DNA of 64,000 nt. Origin: Lachnospiraceae bacterium A4. GTDB taxonomy: Bacteria; Bacillota; Clostridia; Lachnospirales; Lachnospiraceae. The notes under the pieces were generated by a model. The model saw nothing but the letters and a program-made list of their open reading frames with translations, searched no databases and was not told where the DNA came from. Both the position numbers and the translations under genes were made by a program. Of this stretch, positions 25,919 to 34,674 are shown in pieces (position 1 is the stretch's first letter; each line of letters opens with the position of its first letter). The stretch is taken from the NCBI GenBank assembly GCA_000403215.2, contig KE159536.1, positions 66,227 to 130,226 on the forward strand, read 5' to 3'.

Positions 25919-26134
25919 TATAATCATTGAGTACTTAAAGTTAAGACACAATTAAAGTAAAATGAACTTAAATATAGAAACGTGCATGTAAAATGTTTTG
26001 GTAGCTCTCTGTAAAATGATGGGTATTGGGACATTTGGCACAGAAAATGATTTAGCTTACATCGTAAGCGAGCTAGACTCGCTATTCGCTCTCTCAATAA
26101 CGCCCGCAGATCTACATGGATTTGCGGGTTTTTT
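25919..26134 (+). ncRNA. Candidate noncoding RNA between the glycosyltransferase and murI
   Basis: The 485 bases 25736-26220 contain no accepted gene. A TATAAT at 25919-25924, with TTTTCA 17 bases upstream, could start a transcript ending at the clear terminator at 26103-26134. Inside is a further hairpin (AGCGAG-CTAGA-CTCGCT near 26071-26087). The product would be about 200 nt. It matches no RNA family that I can recognise; it lacks the paired ends expected of 6S RNA. An untranslated leader for murI is the main alternative, since the terminator lies 86 bases before its start. Confidence 0.4.
26103..26134 (+). terminator. Intrinsic terminator upstream of murI
   Basis: CCCGCAGATC (26103-26112) and GATTTGCGGG (26119-26128) pair with one G-T, followed by six T residues. 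No gene ends nearby on this strand, so it ends either a small RNA or an attenuated leader. Confidence 0.75.
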
Positions 26135-26220
26135 ATGCACAGACCCGTGCAGAGGAAAAGGCTGCTAGAGCGGCGAACGAGCAGTGAAAGCAATGAAGAA
26201 GGAGAAAATATTAAGGAGTT

Positions 26221-27021
26221 ATGTGTATCGGGATATTTGATTCGGGGATTGGCGGCATGACGCTGCTGCATCAGGCATTGCTGCTGATGCCGCAGGAAAA
26301 TTTTATCTTTTATGCGGACACAGATCATGTCCCGTATGGGACCAAGAGCAGAGAGCAGGTAGTCTCCTACGTGGATGAAGTCATTCGTTTTATGCTGGCA
26401 AAGGAGTGCAAGGCGGTGGTGATTGCGTGCAATACGGCGACGGCGGTGGCAGCAGAGCAGATGCGCAGCAAATATTGTGAGCTGCCAATCATCGGCATAG
26501 AGCCGGCAGTCAAGCCGGCGGTGGCGGAGAGCGATGGAAAGCGCGTGATGGTGGTGGCGACGCCGCTTACGGTTCATGAGAAACGGCTGCAAAAGCTGGT
26601 CGAGCGTGTGGATGATGAACATCTGGTCGATATGCTGGAGCTTCCGGGGCTGGTGGAATTTGCGGAGCAGGGAGAGTTTGTGTCAGCCCGCGTGACAGCC
26701 TATCTGCAAGAAAAATTTGCGGGATATGCGCTCGAACAGTATGGCGAGCTGGTGCTGGGCTGCACGCATTTTAATTACTTTAAAGATACCTTCCGGGCGC
26801 TGCTGCCGCAGGGAATCCACATTATTGACGGGAGCTTTGGCACGGTGAGGCAGTTGATGCGCGTGCTTGCAGCCAAAGGGGCGCTTGCGCCGCAACCCGC
26901 GGAGGAAGCCGCAGGAGGGCAGGTACGGTATTTTGCGTCCGGGCGGGAGATTCTCGAAGCTGACAGGCTGGAAAGAATCCGTAAGCTGCATGAGCGGTTA
27001 GAGCAGATGAGAGCTTTGTGA
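26221..27021 (+). CDS. murI: Glutamate racemase
   Basis: 266 aa. It converts L-glutamate to D-glutamate for peptidoglycan precursors. The N-terminal IGIFDSGIGGMTLLHQ is diagnostic. The two catalytic cysteines lie in VVIACNTATAVA and VLGCTHFNYF, and the substrate loop reads VPYGTKS. Full length for the family. ATG 26221 has AAGGAG at a short spacing. It is monocistronic, with a terminator before and after. Confidence 0.93.
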   Translation: MCIGIFDSGIGGMTLLHQALLLMPQENFIFYADTDHVPYGTKSREQVVSYVDEVIRFMLAKECKAVVIACNTATAVAAEQMRSKYCELPIIGIEPAVKPAVAESDGKRVMVVATPLTVHEKRLQKLVERVDDEHLVDMLELPGLVEFAEQGEFVSARVTAYLQEKFAGYALEQYGELVLGCTHFNYFKDTFRALLPQGIHIIDGSFGTVRQLMRVLAAKGALAPQPAEEAAGGQVRYFASGREILEADRLERIRKLHERLEQMRAL

Positions 27022-27022
27022 T

Positions 27023-27060
27023 AAAAAATTGCGCAGACTGTTGAGCCTGCGCGTTTTTTT
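27023..27060. terminator. Bidirectional terminator between murI and the convergent ABC operon
   Basis: GCGCAG (27031-27036) and CTGCGC (27047-27052) form a stem with a T tract on the right and an A tract on the left, so it can end both the plus-strand murI transcript and the minus-strand operon. Confidence 0.75.
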
Positions 27061-27916
27061 ATTCCAGATTCAGTTTTTTGGTCATCATGTGCAGATTAAC
27101 GAAGTACATGGCGACGGCCAGCAGCACTGTAGTGAGCAGCGACATATTCATGGTCGGCGACATGATGCCAAAGACGGTGGCATTGTCATAGTAGGTTCCC
27201 GCGAGCATTCTGGTGTACATAGGAATGGCTGTGATATATCCTATGATCATCATGACAAACTGCAAGAGAAAGTATGCGGCAATCGCACCGACAATGCGGT
27301 GTTTTGCATAGAGCTGTCCCAGCGATACACAGCCAAACAGCGTGATGACATTGGAGATGACGCCAACGATACAATAAAATAAAAGGTAGGCGATATATAA
27401 GCCAAGGCGGAGGCCAAATTCGTCCTCGAAGCTGTCGAGAATATCCGCAAACACGATTGAAAATTCATGGCGCAGTTCCGCATAGCTGTAATCCGGGATA
27501 AAAGAAAATACATGGTGTATACCAACCTGCAAAATGATGAAAATACTTAGTATGATGGCAAATATCATCAAAAGATGCGTGAAAATGGCAGTAAGAATCT
27601 TGCTGTTTAACAGTTGGTGTGGCGTCACAGGCAGCGTGTGGGTCAGATAGCCTTGGTCTGTGTAGCAGGTTTTGTAAAAACGCACGACGACGATGAGCGT
27701 CGTTCCCAGCGTACAGCCTATGATGCCAAAGTAATATAAAAAGATAGAAAGCATCAGTGCCATCACAGAATACCATGCAAGTGTCTCGTCAAGTTTGGGG
27801 TTGATGGTGAGAATGACGCCGCAGGTCAGAATCATGGTGCCTGCCAGCACGATCATCATGATCATGAGAGGGAAACGCAGTCCCTTCCATTCGTATTTTA
27901 TAAGTTTTCCTAACAT
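27059..27916 (-). CDS. ABC transporter permease of the YtrA-type operon
   Basis: 285 aa with about six membrane helices (near 18-38, 48-75, 105-130, 165-185, 200-225, 250-275) and no external domain, an ABC-2-like permease. It overlaps the end of the ATPase gene by 7 bases. The start at 27916 has GGGAGGT upstream. It is the third gene of a GntR-ATPase-permease operon like ytr of Bacillus subtilis, which responds to cell-wall stress. The substrate is unknown. Confidence 0.8.
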   Translation of the reverse strand: MLGKLIKYEWKGLRFPLMIMMIVLAGTMILTCGVILTINPKLDETLAWYSVMALMLSIFLYYFGIIGCTLGTTLIVVVRFYKTCYTDQGYLTHTLPVTPHQLLNSKILTAIFTHLLMIFAIILSIFIILQVGIHHVFSFIPDYSYAELRHEFSIVFADILDSFEDEFGLRLGLYIAYLLFYCIVGVISNVITLFGCVSLGQLYAKHRIVGAIAAYFLLQFVMMIIGYITAIPMYTRMLAGTYYDNATVFGIMSPTMNMSLLTTVLLAVAMYFVNLHMMTKKLNLE

Positions 27917-28671
27917 GCATATACCTCCCTGAAGTACGTATCTACGGATTTGCCCATCTGGCTTCTGATTGAATCAACCGATGTGTACAGCATCAGAGAG
28001 CCGTTTTTCATAAAAATCACGTCATCTAGCACATTTTCAATGTCGGATATCAGATGCGTTGACAAGATAATGGTTGAACCCGGATTGTAGTTGGTGATGA
28101 TCGTGCGCAGAATATAATCCCTCGCTGCGGGGTCCACGCCGGCGATTGGCTCGTCGAGAATGTAGAGATCCGCCTGCCTGCTCATCACGAGAATTAACTG
28201 TACTTTCTCTTTCGTGCCCTTGGAGAGCGTCTTTAAGCGCGCGTCTGAGCTGATTCCAAGCGCGCCCAGCATTCCATAAGCTTTTTCTGTTGAAAAATCC
28301 TCATAAAAATCAGCGAAATATTCGACCATCTGCGAGACTTTCATGCCATTGTCCAGATACGTGCGCTCTGGCAGGTAAGAGATGACCTTCTTGGTCGCAG
28401 GGCACGGTGACATGCCATTGATCAGCACATTGCCGCTTGTCGGCGCAAGAAGCCCGTTGATCATCTTGATGAGTGTCGTCTTGCCGCAGCCGTTTGGCCC
28501 CAGAAGCCCGATGATGCGCCCCCTTGGAATAATAAGGTTCATGTGAAAGACAGACATATAGGTTCCCATGCCCGGATAGCACTTGCACAGATCATTTAAC
28601 TGCAAAAGCGGTATATTGGACTCTGCATATACAGCATCTTTTGGAATGTTGTTGGTTTGATTGGTATCCAT
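27910..28671 (-). CDS. ABC transporter ATPase of the YtrA-type operon
   Basis: 253 aa. Walker A GPNGCGKTT, a divergent signature (KTLSKGTKEKVQLIL) typical of this sub-group, Walker B LYILDEPIAGVDP, and the switch His in ILSTHLI. About 25 residues precede the ABC domain. ATG 28671 follows GAGGAGGG. It lies 23 bases after the regulator gene and is coupled to the permease. Confidence 0.9.
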   Translation of the reverse strand: MDTNQTNNIPKDAVYAESNIPLLQLNDLCKCYPGMGTYMSVFHMNLIIPRGRIIGLLGPNGCGKTTLIKMINGLLAPTSGNVLINGMSPCPATKKVISYLPERTYLDNGMKVSQMVEYFADFYEDFSTEKAYGMLGALGISSDARLKTLSKGTKEKVQLILVMSRQADLYILDEPIAGVDPAARDYILRTIITNYNPGSTIILSTHLISDIENVLDDVIFMKNGSLMLYTSVDSIRSQMGKSVDTYFREVYAC

Positions 28672-28694
28672 AGTGATTCCCTCCTCAGATCAAT

Positions 28695-29054
28695 TTATTG
28701 GATAATGCTTTTGACCAGCTCTAAGATTTCGTGGTCATTGTAGCCAAGCTCACGCATGTTGGCAAAGAAGCTGTTTACCTGCGCCAGTGCAAGCTGGTGT
28801 TTGGCTTCTTCTATTTTCGTAAGATCCTCAGTCACAACGCGGCCGCTGTTTCGCTGCGTCACGATGAGCCCGCTGTGTTCAAGCTCAGAGAAAGCCCGCT
28901 GCATCGTGTTGGGATTGACGCTTGCCTCCGCAGCCAGCTCGCGCACGCTTGGAAGGCGGTTTCCAGCCTTGTAGATTCCGCACACAATGCGAATGAGAAT
29001 TTTATCATATAACTGTGAATAGATCGGACGGTCAGAATTCATTTGCCATGCCAT
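28695..29054 (-). CDS. GntR-family regulator, YtrA subfamily
   Basis: 119 aa. An N-terminal winged helix-turn-helix (PIYSQLYDKILIRIVCGIYK, then LPSVRELAAEASVNPNTMQR, then AFSELEHSGLI) and a short helical C-terminus of about 45 residues, the YtrA hallmark, without a ligand-binding domain. Such regulators repress their own ABC operon until cell-wall antibiotics are present. ATG 29054 has GGAGGT upstream. A consensus-like promoter with AT-rich direct repeats lies just upstream. Confidence 0.88.
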   Translation of the reverse strand: MAWQMNSDRPIYSQLYDKILIRIVCGIYKAGNRLPSVRELAAEASVNPNTMQRAFSELEHSGLIVTQRNSGRVVTEDLTKIEEAKHQLALAQVNSFFANMRELGYNDHEILELVKSIIQ

Positions 29055-29068
29055 TTGTTTACCTCCTT

Positions 29069-29123
29069 GTGTATCATTTGGTTAATACACTAATACAATA
29101 ATACATTTGGAAAAGAATGTCAA
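29069..29123 (-). promoter_or_regulatory. Promoter and likely operator of the YtrA-type operon
   Basis: On the minus strand TTGACA (29123-29118) and TATTGT (29100-29095) are 17 bases apart. The repeats GTATTATTGTATTAGTGTAT lie across and after the -10, between promoter and gene, where a repressor would bind. The operator role is inferred from position. Confidence 0.6.
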
Positions 29124-29205
29124 TATATTTTTGCAAATTTTTAAATAACCATAAATTTCCGTTTTAGGGTTTCAATGCAGAAAAAATCATGCTACAATGA
29201 AGCTT

Positions 29206-30378
29206 ATGGAAAAATTAAGACAAGTGTTAATGAAGTATATTGAACAAAATGAGCTTATTCTTGGTGCAACGCTGAGTAATCCCCGCGACCGGGAACGGAT
29301 TCAGAAACTCCGCATACGTCCAGTGCTTAGAAAGGAGGCGCTGTCCTATCAGGCGGAGAGGTTTGTGGGAACCAAGGCATATCACCAGAATCTTAGCCCA
29401 GACGAGCTTCCGCCATTGATTACAGAAGCGCTGGCAGCCGATTTCAGGCAGCTTGAGCTCTCTGCAGAGCGCCATAAACTGACGGTGCTTGTGAGCAGGA
29501 AGGGAAAACTGACCATCAAGGAACAGGAGGTTTTGGCGCAAACGAAGGACTTGGACTTATCACACAATAAACAGAAGCAGTATATTTTACCGCAGGACAA
29601 GCCTGTGCCGTTTTTGGTGGCGCTCGGCGTGCAGAATGCAGAGGGAAAGGTGCTCAAGGCAAAGTACGATAAGTTCCGCCAGATCAACCGTTATCTTGAA
29701 TTTGTGCGCGATATCCTGCCCAATCTTCCCAAAGGGGAGGGGCAGCTTAAAATCATAGACTTTGGCTGTGGGAAGTCGTATCTGACGTTTGCACTGTATT
29801 ATTATCTGAAAATCATGAACGGTTACGATATTGCGGTTGTTGGGCTTGATTTAAAAACAGATGTTATTGCAGACTGTCAGGCACTGGCGGATAAATTGGG
29901 ATATAATGGGTTAAAATTTGAAGTAGGAGAGATTGGCTCGTATAAAAATAACGGGTGTGTTGATATGGTGGTGACACTTCATGCCTGCGATACGGCGACA
30001 GATTATGCACTCGCGAGGGCAGTACAGTGGAATGCACGCGTTATTTTATCGGTTCCCTGCTGCCAGCATGAGATGAACCGCCAGCTTGCGTGTGACGCGC
30101 TCGCGCTGGTTCTGCGGTACGGGCTGGTGAAAGAGCGCATGGCGGCGCTTATGACAGACGCGGTGCGGGCAAACTTGTTAGAACAGTACGGATATGACAC
30201 GCAGATACTTGAATTTATTGATATGGAACACACGCCCAAAAATATTCTGATACGGGCAGTACGGAAAAATCACATGAAATACCATGCAGGGGCAAAGATG
30301 CAAGAGGAGCTTGCGCTGCTGGAGGAATTTCTGCATATCAGCCCCACACTTCAGACATTATTGGAACAGGTTGAATAG
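29206..30378 (+). CDS. SAM-dependent methyltransferase (Methyltransf_32-like)
   Basis: 390 aa. A class I methyltransferase domain (about 175-330) with the SAM-binding loop IIDFGCGKSYLTFALYYYL and the downstream motif SVPCCQHE, typical of the Methyltransf_32 group, which includes RNA methylases. The N-terminal 170 residues are a separate domain with a basic helical start. The target is unknown. A promoter (TTTCAA, 17 bases, TACAAT at 29193-29198) places the transcript start at about 29205, so ATG 29197 would be upstream of the RNA and ATG 29206 would be practically leaderless. No ribosome binding site is seen for either. Confidence 0.75.
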   Translation: MEKLRQVLMKYIEQNELILGATLSNPRDRERIQKLRIRPVLRKEALSYQAERFVGTKAYHQNLSPDELPPLITEALAADFRQLELSAERHKLTVLVSRKGKLTIKEQEVLAQTKDLDLSHNKQKQYILPQDKPVPFLVALGVQNAEGKVLKAKYDKFRQINRYLEFVRDILPNLPKGEGQLKIIDFGCGKSYLTFALYYYLKIMNGYDIAVVGLDLKTDVIADCQALADKLGYNGLKFEVGEIGSYKNNGCVDMVVTLHACDTATDYALARAVQWNARVILSVPCCQHEMNRQLACDALALVLRYGLVKERMAALMTDAVRANLLEQYGYDTQILEFIDMEHTPKNILIRAVRKNHMKYHAGAKMQEELALLEEFLHISPTLQTLLEQVE

Positions 30379-30392
30379 ACGGAGTTGAGTAT

Positions 30393-32912
30393 ATGAAGAA
30401 GGTTATCAGCAAACTGGCAGTCTGCATTGTGGTTTTTGTCATCACGCTTTTTGTGAGCAGCAGTATCTATAATCAGGGAAACAAGGAACTGACGACGAAC
30501 ATGGCACAGGCAACGCTGCCGCTGGTGCACATCACCACGAAGGGGATTGCGTACAATTATTTGCACGGACTGCGGCAGGAGATGGACGGCAGTTTTTTCA
30601 GGGATACGATCACACCGCTTGGAGACGGGCGGACACTTGGATTTGTGATCGACAAATACGACAATGAAATCAGCGACATCACCTTTGAGGTGAGAAGCAT
30701 AGACGGTGCGCGCCTTGTTGAAAAAACAAAGGTCAGCGATTACAAGGAAACCGATGACAGGATTCAGGCGACAGTGACCATCAAGGATTTGATTGAGACG
30801 GGGGTTGAGTACAACTGGATACTGATGGTGAAAATCCAGAATGAGACGGTGCGGTACTACACGCGCATTATTGACAGTGAGGGATACAACACCTATGAGA
30901 AGCTGCTCTTTGTCAGAGAGTTTCATGACAAGACTTTTGACAAGGAGCGCGCAAAGGACCTTGTGACCTATCTTGAGCCCAATTCAAAGGGCGATAACAC
31001 GACGCTGAGCCATGTCGATATTCATAGCAGCCTCAAGCAGATTACATGGGCAGATTTAAATGTGTCCCAAATCTCAAAGCCGCAGATTGTGATTAGCGAG
31101 ATTGAGTCACAGACTGCGTCTATCCGAATGCACTACAGAGTGCAGACAAAAGAAGGGAAAAAGACAGACCAGTACAATGTGGTGGAGTTTTTCAGAATCC
31201 GCCACACGCCGGACAGGACGTATCTGCTCGACTATGAGCGCAGTATGAACCAAATCTTTGACCCCGCGGCAGATGTGTACGGGGGCAGCAAAATTATGCT
31301 GGGTATCCGCGACAGCAATGTGCAGATGATGGAGAGCGACGGCGGCTCAAATCTTGCCTTTGTCAATGAAAACCAGTTGTTTTGTTATCATGCAGCGGAC
31401 AAGAAAATCGCGTATCTGTTTAGTTTTTATGACGGCGACGACCCCCGAAGCAATTACGACAACCATGATATCAAGATTCTGAATGTGGACGAGACAGAGA
31501 ATGTGCGCTTTATGGTGTACGGCTATATGAACCGCGGGCGGCATGAGGGCAGCATCGGCGTGCAGGTCTATGAGTACAATGGCATGCTCAACACCGTCGA
31601 GGAGTTAATCTTTATTCCATATAACAAGGCATATGCGACACTCAAAACGGATATGGAGCAGCTTTCTTATATTAATAAGAATGGAATATTTTATATGTAT
31701 CTGGACGGTTCGATTCTGGCGGTTGACTTGATGAAGCTCACGTGTGAGGAGATTGCCCAGAATTTGCAGCAGGGCAGTTTTCAGGTGTCCCATACCAACA
31801 AAATGCTGGTGTGGCAGAACTCAGCCGACGCGTATGACTGTACGAAGCTGATTTTGATGAACCTCAACACCGGGGAGACGCAGGAAATCGAGACATCAGG
31901 CACCAGCCGTATGCTGCCGCTTGGTTTTATAGAGGAGGATCTGATTTACGGTGTCGCGGAGTTTGACGATATCCGTATTGACTTTTCAGGCTCTGTGACC
32001 TTTCCGATGAACACGGTCTATATTCAAAACGAGCGCGGTGAGGTGCTAAAGACGTACTCCCAAGAGGGCATTTATGTGACAGAGGCAGTAATCGAGGAGA
32101 ACTTAATCTCGCTCATGCGGGTTGTGAAGCAGGAAGATGGCAGCTACACCAGCACGGCGGACGACCAGATTGTCAACAACTTGGTAGACGAGCTTGGATA
32201 CAACTCGTCGGAGGTGGTTGTGACCCAGACGTATGAGAAGATTGTCCAGCTTGTCCTCAAAAATGGCATGGAGATTAAAAAACCGAAAAACACGAAACCG
32301 TTACAGGTGTTATTTGAGGGCGCAAGAGAGCTTGCGGTGGAGATCAAGCAGCCTGTAAGCCGTTATTATGTCTATGGAAAATATGGGATTGACGGCACGT
32401 TCACCCACGAGTCGGAGGCGATTAACCTCGCCTACAGCATCAGCGGGACTGTAGTCAACCAGAACGGCGACTATATCTGGAAACGCTCTTCGCGCAGCAC
32501 CCGGAATCAGATTATGGCAATCACAGGGAAACAGCGGGGAGAAGATAACTCTGATTTGGCGGTCTGCCTTGAGACAATCCTAGAGTTTTGCGGGAGTATT
32601 AAGAATGTGCAGCCCATGCTTGACCAAGGAAAGACCGTGCGGCAGATTCTGGAGGAGAACATCAACGGCGCGACAGCGCTTGATTTGAGGGGCGTGAGCT
32701 TGGACGCGATACTGTACTATGTCAATCAAGACATTCCGGTGCTCGTCTCGCTTGAAAATGACAGTGCGATGCTGGTGATTGGATTTAACGAACTGAATGT
32801 CGTGGTGATGAATCCGCAGTCAGGAACGGTGTACAAGGTGGGAATGAATGATGCCACGGAGTTGTTCCGGCAGAATGGCAATGCGTTTATTACCTATTTA
32901 AAGAAAAAATAA
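30393..32912 (+). CDS. Large secreted or membrane-anchored protein with degenerate C39-like domain
   Basis: 839 aa. One N-terminal membrane helix (about 6-26) with no clear cleavage site, so probably anchored and facing outward. Residues about 60-230 look like beta-rich modules, and 280-600 resemble a propeller-like repeat region (blocks such as GSIGVQVYEY, NGIFYMYLDGSILAVDL). Residues about 700-839 resemble a peptidase C39-like fold: DLAVCLETILEFCG, then LDAILYYVNQDIPVLVSL, then AMLVIGFNELNVVVMNPQSG. The expected His before the last strand is not there (ENDSAMLVIGF), so peptidase activity is doubtful. No family name is known to me. It starts 15 bases after the methyltransferase and is followed after 15 bases by a glycosidase-like gene. 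Confidence 0.6.
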   Translation: MKKVISKLAVCIVVFVITLFVSSSIYNQGNKELTTNMAQATLPLVHITTKGIAYNYLHGLRQEMDGSFFRDTITPLGDGRTLGFVIDKYDNEISDITFEVRSIDGARLVEKTKVSDYKETDDRIQATVTIKDLIETGVEYNWILMVKIQNETVRYYTRIIDSEGYNTYEKLLFVREFHDKTFDKERAKDLVTYLEPNSKGDNTTLSHVDIHSSLKQITWADLNVSQISKPQIVISEIESQTASIRMHYRVQTKEGKKTDQYNVVEFFRIRHTPDRTYLLDYERSMNQIFDPAADVYGGSKIMLGIRDSNVQMMESDGGSNLAFVNENQLFCYHAADKKIAYLFSFYDGDDPRSNYDNHDIKILNVDETENVRFMVYGYMNRGRHEGSIGVQVYEYNGMLNTVEELIFIPYNKAYATLKTDMEQLSYINKNGIFYMYLDGSILAVDLMKLTCEEIAQNLQQGSFQVSHTNKMLVWQNSADAYDCTKLILMNLNTGETQEIETSGTSRMLPLGFIEEDLIYGVAEFDDIRIDFSGSVTFPMNTVYIQNERGEVLKTYSQEGIYVTEAVIEENLISLMRVVKQEDGSYTSTADDQIVNNLVDELGYNSSEVVVTQTYEKIVQLVLKNGMEIKKPKNTKPLQVLFEGARELAVEIKQPVSRYYVYGKYGIDGTFTHESEAINLAYSISGTVVNQNGDYIWKRSSRSTRNQIMAITGKQRGEDNSDLAVCLETILEFCGSIKNVQPMLDQGKTVRQILEENINGATALDLRGVSLDAILYYVNQDIPVLVSLENDSAMLVIGFNELNVVVMNPQSGTVYKVGMNDATELFRQNGNAFITYLKKK

Positions 32913-32927
32913 GGGAGAGTTGGAAGA

Positions 32928-34544
32928 ATGAAGGAAAACAAAAGAGCAGGACTGGCGGTTGTGCTTGCGCTGTTTCTCGCAGTTGTATTGCAGCTTGGCA
33001 TTTGCGGCATAGATGTAGTACATGCTGCGGAGGCCGCGGTCACGGTAGAGCAGTGTGTGATTTCCGGGAAAAATGTCACAGTGACAGCCTCTAGCATAGC
33101 AGTGCCAGCGTCGGCAGATGAGACGTATTACCTTTTTGAATTAAAACCCTATGAGCTTGAGGTTGGCGCGCGGAAAGACTACTGCGCAAAGGCGCCTGCG
33201 GCAGCGTCGGCAGTTTTTTCCGTTCCGCTTCATCTCAACAGTGCTTCGTCAAAGCTGTATTCGCGCTTTGTGGTAACAGTGCAGCAAAATGGCAGCTTTG
33301 TGCCGGTGAGCAATGAGATGTACATCACCAATCCGGAGGCGGTGGCGGCAAAGTCAACCGCTTATCCGGCGAGGAGCAAAAAGGGGCTGACTGCCGACTG
33401 GCGCTACAGTGATGAGCTTGCCAGTCTGGGCGTGGGCTTTGCCTCTTATGAGCTGGACGTGAGCCGTTTCTTCACGGCGGGCGGGATACCATACACTTAT
33501 AATGGAAAGACGTATAGTTTTAATGCGTCGGTAGTGCGCGAGTATGATGTCGTCTGCACCAGACTTGCGGGGGCAGGCTGCAATGTGGTCATGGTTATCA
33601 AAAATTCATATATCCCGGCGGCATCTGATCTGGTGGTTCCATCGGGGCGTTTGGCTGGAAAGAACTGTTATGCATTTAACGTCGATGAACAGGTTCCGAC
33701 GGAGAAATTAGCGGCGCTGATGTCCTTTCTGGCAAACCGTTATTCCGGCTCGATGGGCACGATTCATACATGGGTGATTGGCAACGAGGTCAATTCCAGT
33801 AATCCGTGGCATTATATGGGCAATGTGTCGGCGGACACGCTCGCCGCGCATTACGCCAAAGAATTTCGTGTGTGCTATAATGCCATCAAGAGCCAGAACA
33901 GCGGTGCGCGGGTGTTTACGAGCTTTGACCAGCGCTGGAACTACAAAGATGGCACGAGAGGGCAGTTTGCGGCGAAGGAGATTTTGGACACCTTTGCAGC
34001 ATATATCAGCGCCAGCGGGAATATTGACTGGGGATTGTCGTTTCATCCTTATCCGGCGCCAATGCATAACTGCCGTTTTTGGAGTTTTCCGTCGGAGTAT
34101 GCCAGACTGAATTTGATTGACCATACAGACGACTCCAAGTTTGTCAATCCTGCAAACACAGATGTGGTGACAAACCATATGATGCAGCCTGCGATGCTTG
34201 CGCCAAACGGCGGTGTGCGGCACATTTTGATCACGGAGATGGGTTTTACCTCTTACAGCACCAGCATACCGACCGACGAGCTGACGCAGGCGGCGTCTAT
34301 TGTCTTTGCCTACAAACTGACTGACGCCAATCCGCTCATTGAGGGAATTGTGTTCCACAGGCAGGTAGACCATGCGGCGGAGATCAAGGGCGACGGCATG
34401 GCGCTTGGTATCCGCACAGAAACAGGCGTCAAGTATGCATTTGGCGTGTTTGCAAATATGGATAAGGGAAATTCGCCGGAGTACACGGATTTTGCCCTGC
34501 CGGTACTCGGCATCACGAGCTGGGCGCAGGTCGGGCTGCAATAA
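32928..34544 (+). CDS. Secreted glycosidase-like protein (DUF5722-like), copy 1
   Basis: 538 aa with a signal peptide (KENKRAGLAVVLALFLAVVL, cleavage probably after HAAEA). An N-terminal beta domain (about 35-150) precedes a TIM-barrel-like domain. Motifs recall clan A glycosidases: the acid/base-type Glu in TWVIGNEVNSSNPW and the nucleophile-type Glu in ILITEMGFTS, with DWGLSFHPYP between. I believe this is the family annotated DUF5722; the substrate is unknown. ATG 32928 has GGGAGAG upstream. It is paralogous to the gene at 34675. Confidence 0.65.
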   Translation: MKENKRAGLAVVLALFLAVVLQLGICGIDVVHAAEAAVTVEQCVISGKNVTVTASSIAVPASADETYYLFELKPYELEVGARKDYCAKAPAAASAVFSVPLHLNSASSKLYSRFVVTVQQNGSFVPVSNEMYITNPEAVAAKSTAYPARSKKGLTADWRYSDELASLGVGFASYELDVSRFFTAGGIPYTYNGKTYSFNASVVREYDVVCTRLAGAGCNVVMVIKNSYIPAASDLVVPSGRLAGKNCYAFNVDEQVPTEKLAALMSFLANRYSGSMGTIHTWVIGNEVNSSNPWHYMGNVSADTLAAHYAKEFRVCYNAIKSQNSGARVFTSFDQRWNYKDGTRGQFAAKEILDTFAAYISASGNIDWGLSFHPYPAPMHNCRFWSFPSEYARLNLIDHTDDSKFVNPANTDVVTNHMMQPAMLAPNGGVRHILITEMGFTSYSTSIPTDELTQAASIVFAYKLTDANPLIEGIVFHRQVDHAAEIKGDGMALGIRTETGVKYAFGVFANMDKGNSPEYTDFALPVLGITSWAQVGLQ

Positions 34545-34558
34545 AACGCTCAATACCC

Positions 34559-34587
34559 TTGTCAAACGGCGGGGGAGATGCTATACT
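34559..34587 (+). promoter_or_regulatory. Sigma-A promoter of the second glycosidase-like gene
   Basis: TTGTCA (34559-34564) and TATACT (34582-34587) are 17 bases apart. The transcript would carry a leader of about 80 bases. Confidence 0.65.
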
Positions 34588-34623
34588 CTTTATAACTGTT
34601 AACTATTTTAATTCATTTTCTTA

Positions 34624-34664
34624 GGAATCTATGTTATTTTGAGGGGATTCCGCACATAGGAGGT
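34624..34664 (+). promoter_or_regulatory. Possible RNA pseudoknot over the ribosome binding site
   Basis: GGAATC (34624-34629) can pair with GATTCC (34646-34651), and CTATGT (34629-34634) with ACATAG (34654-34659), an interleaved order as in a small pseudoknot or a pair of alternative hairpins. The last arm overlaps the binding site AGGAGGT (34658-34664) before ATG 34675. It matches no riboswitch class that I know. Confidence 0.3.
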
Positions 34665-34674
34665 AGTTAGATTC

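Noticed and set aside
25925..26134. 6S RNA or a T-box leader upstream of murI
   Set aside because: The ends do not pair as in 6S RNA, and no T-box sequence or specifier-like stem could be identified.
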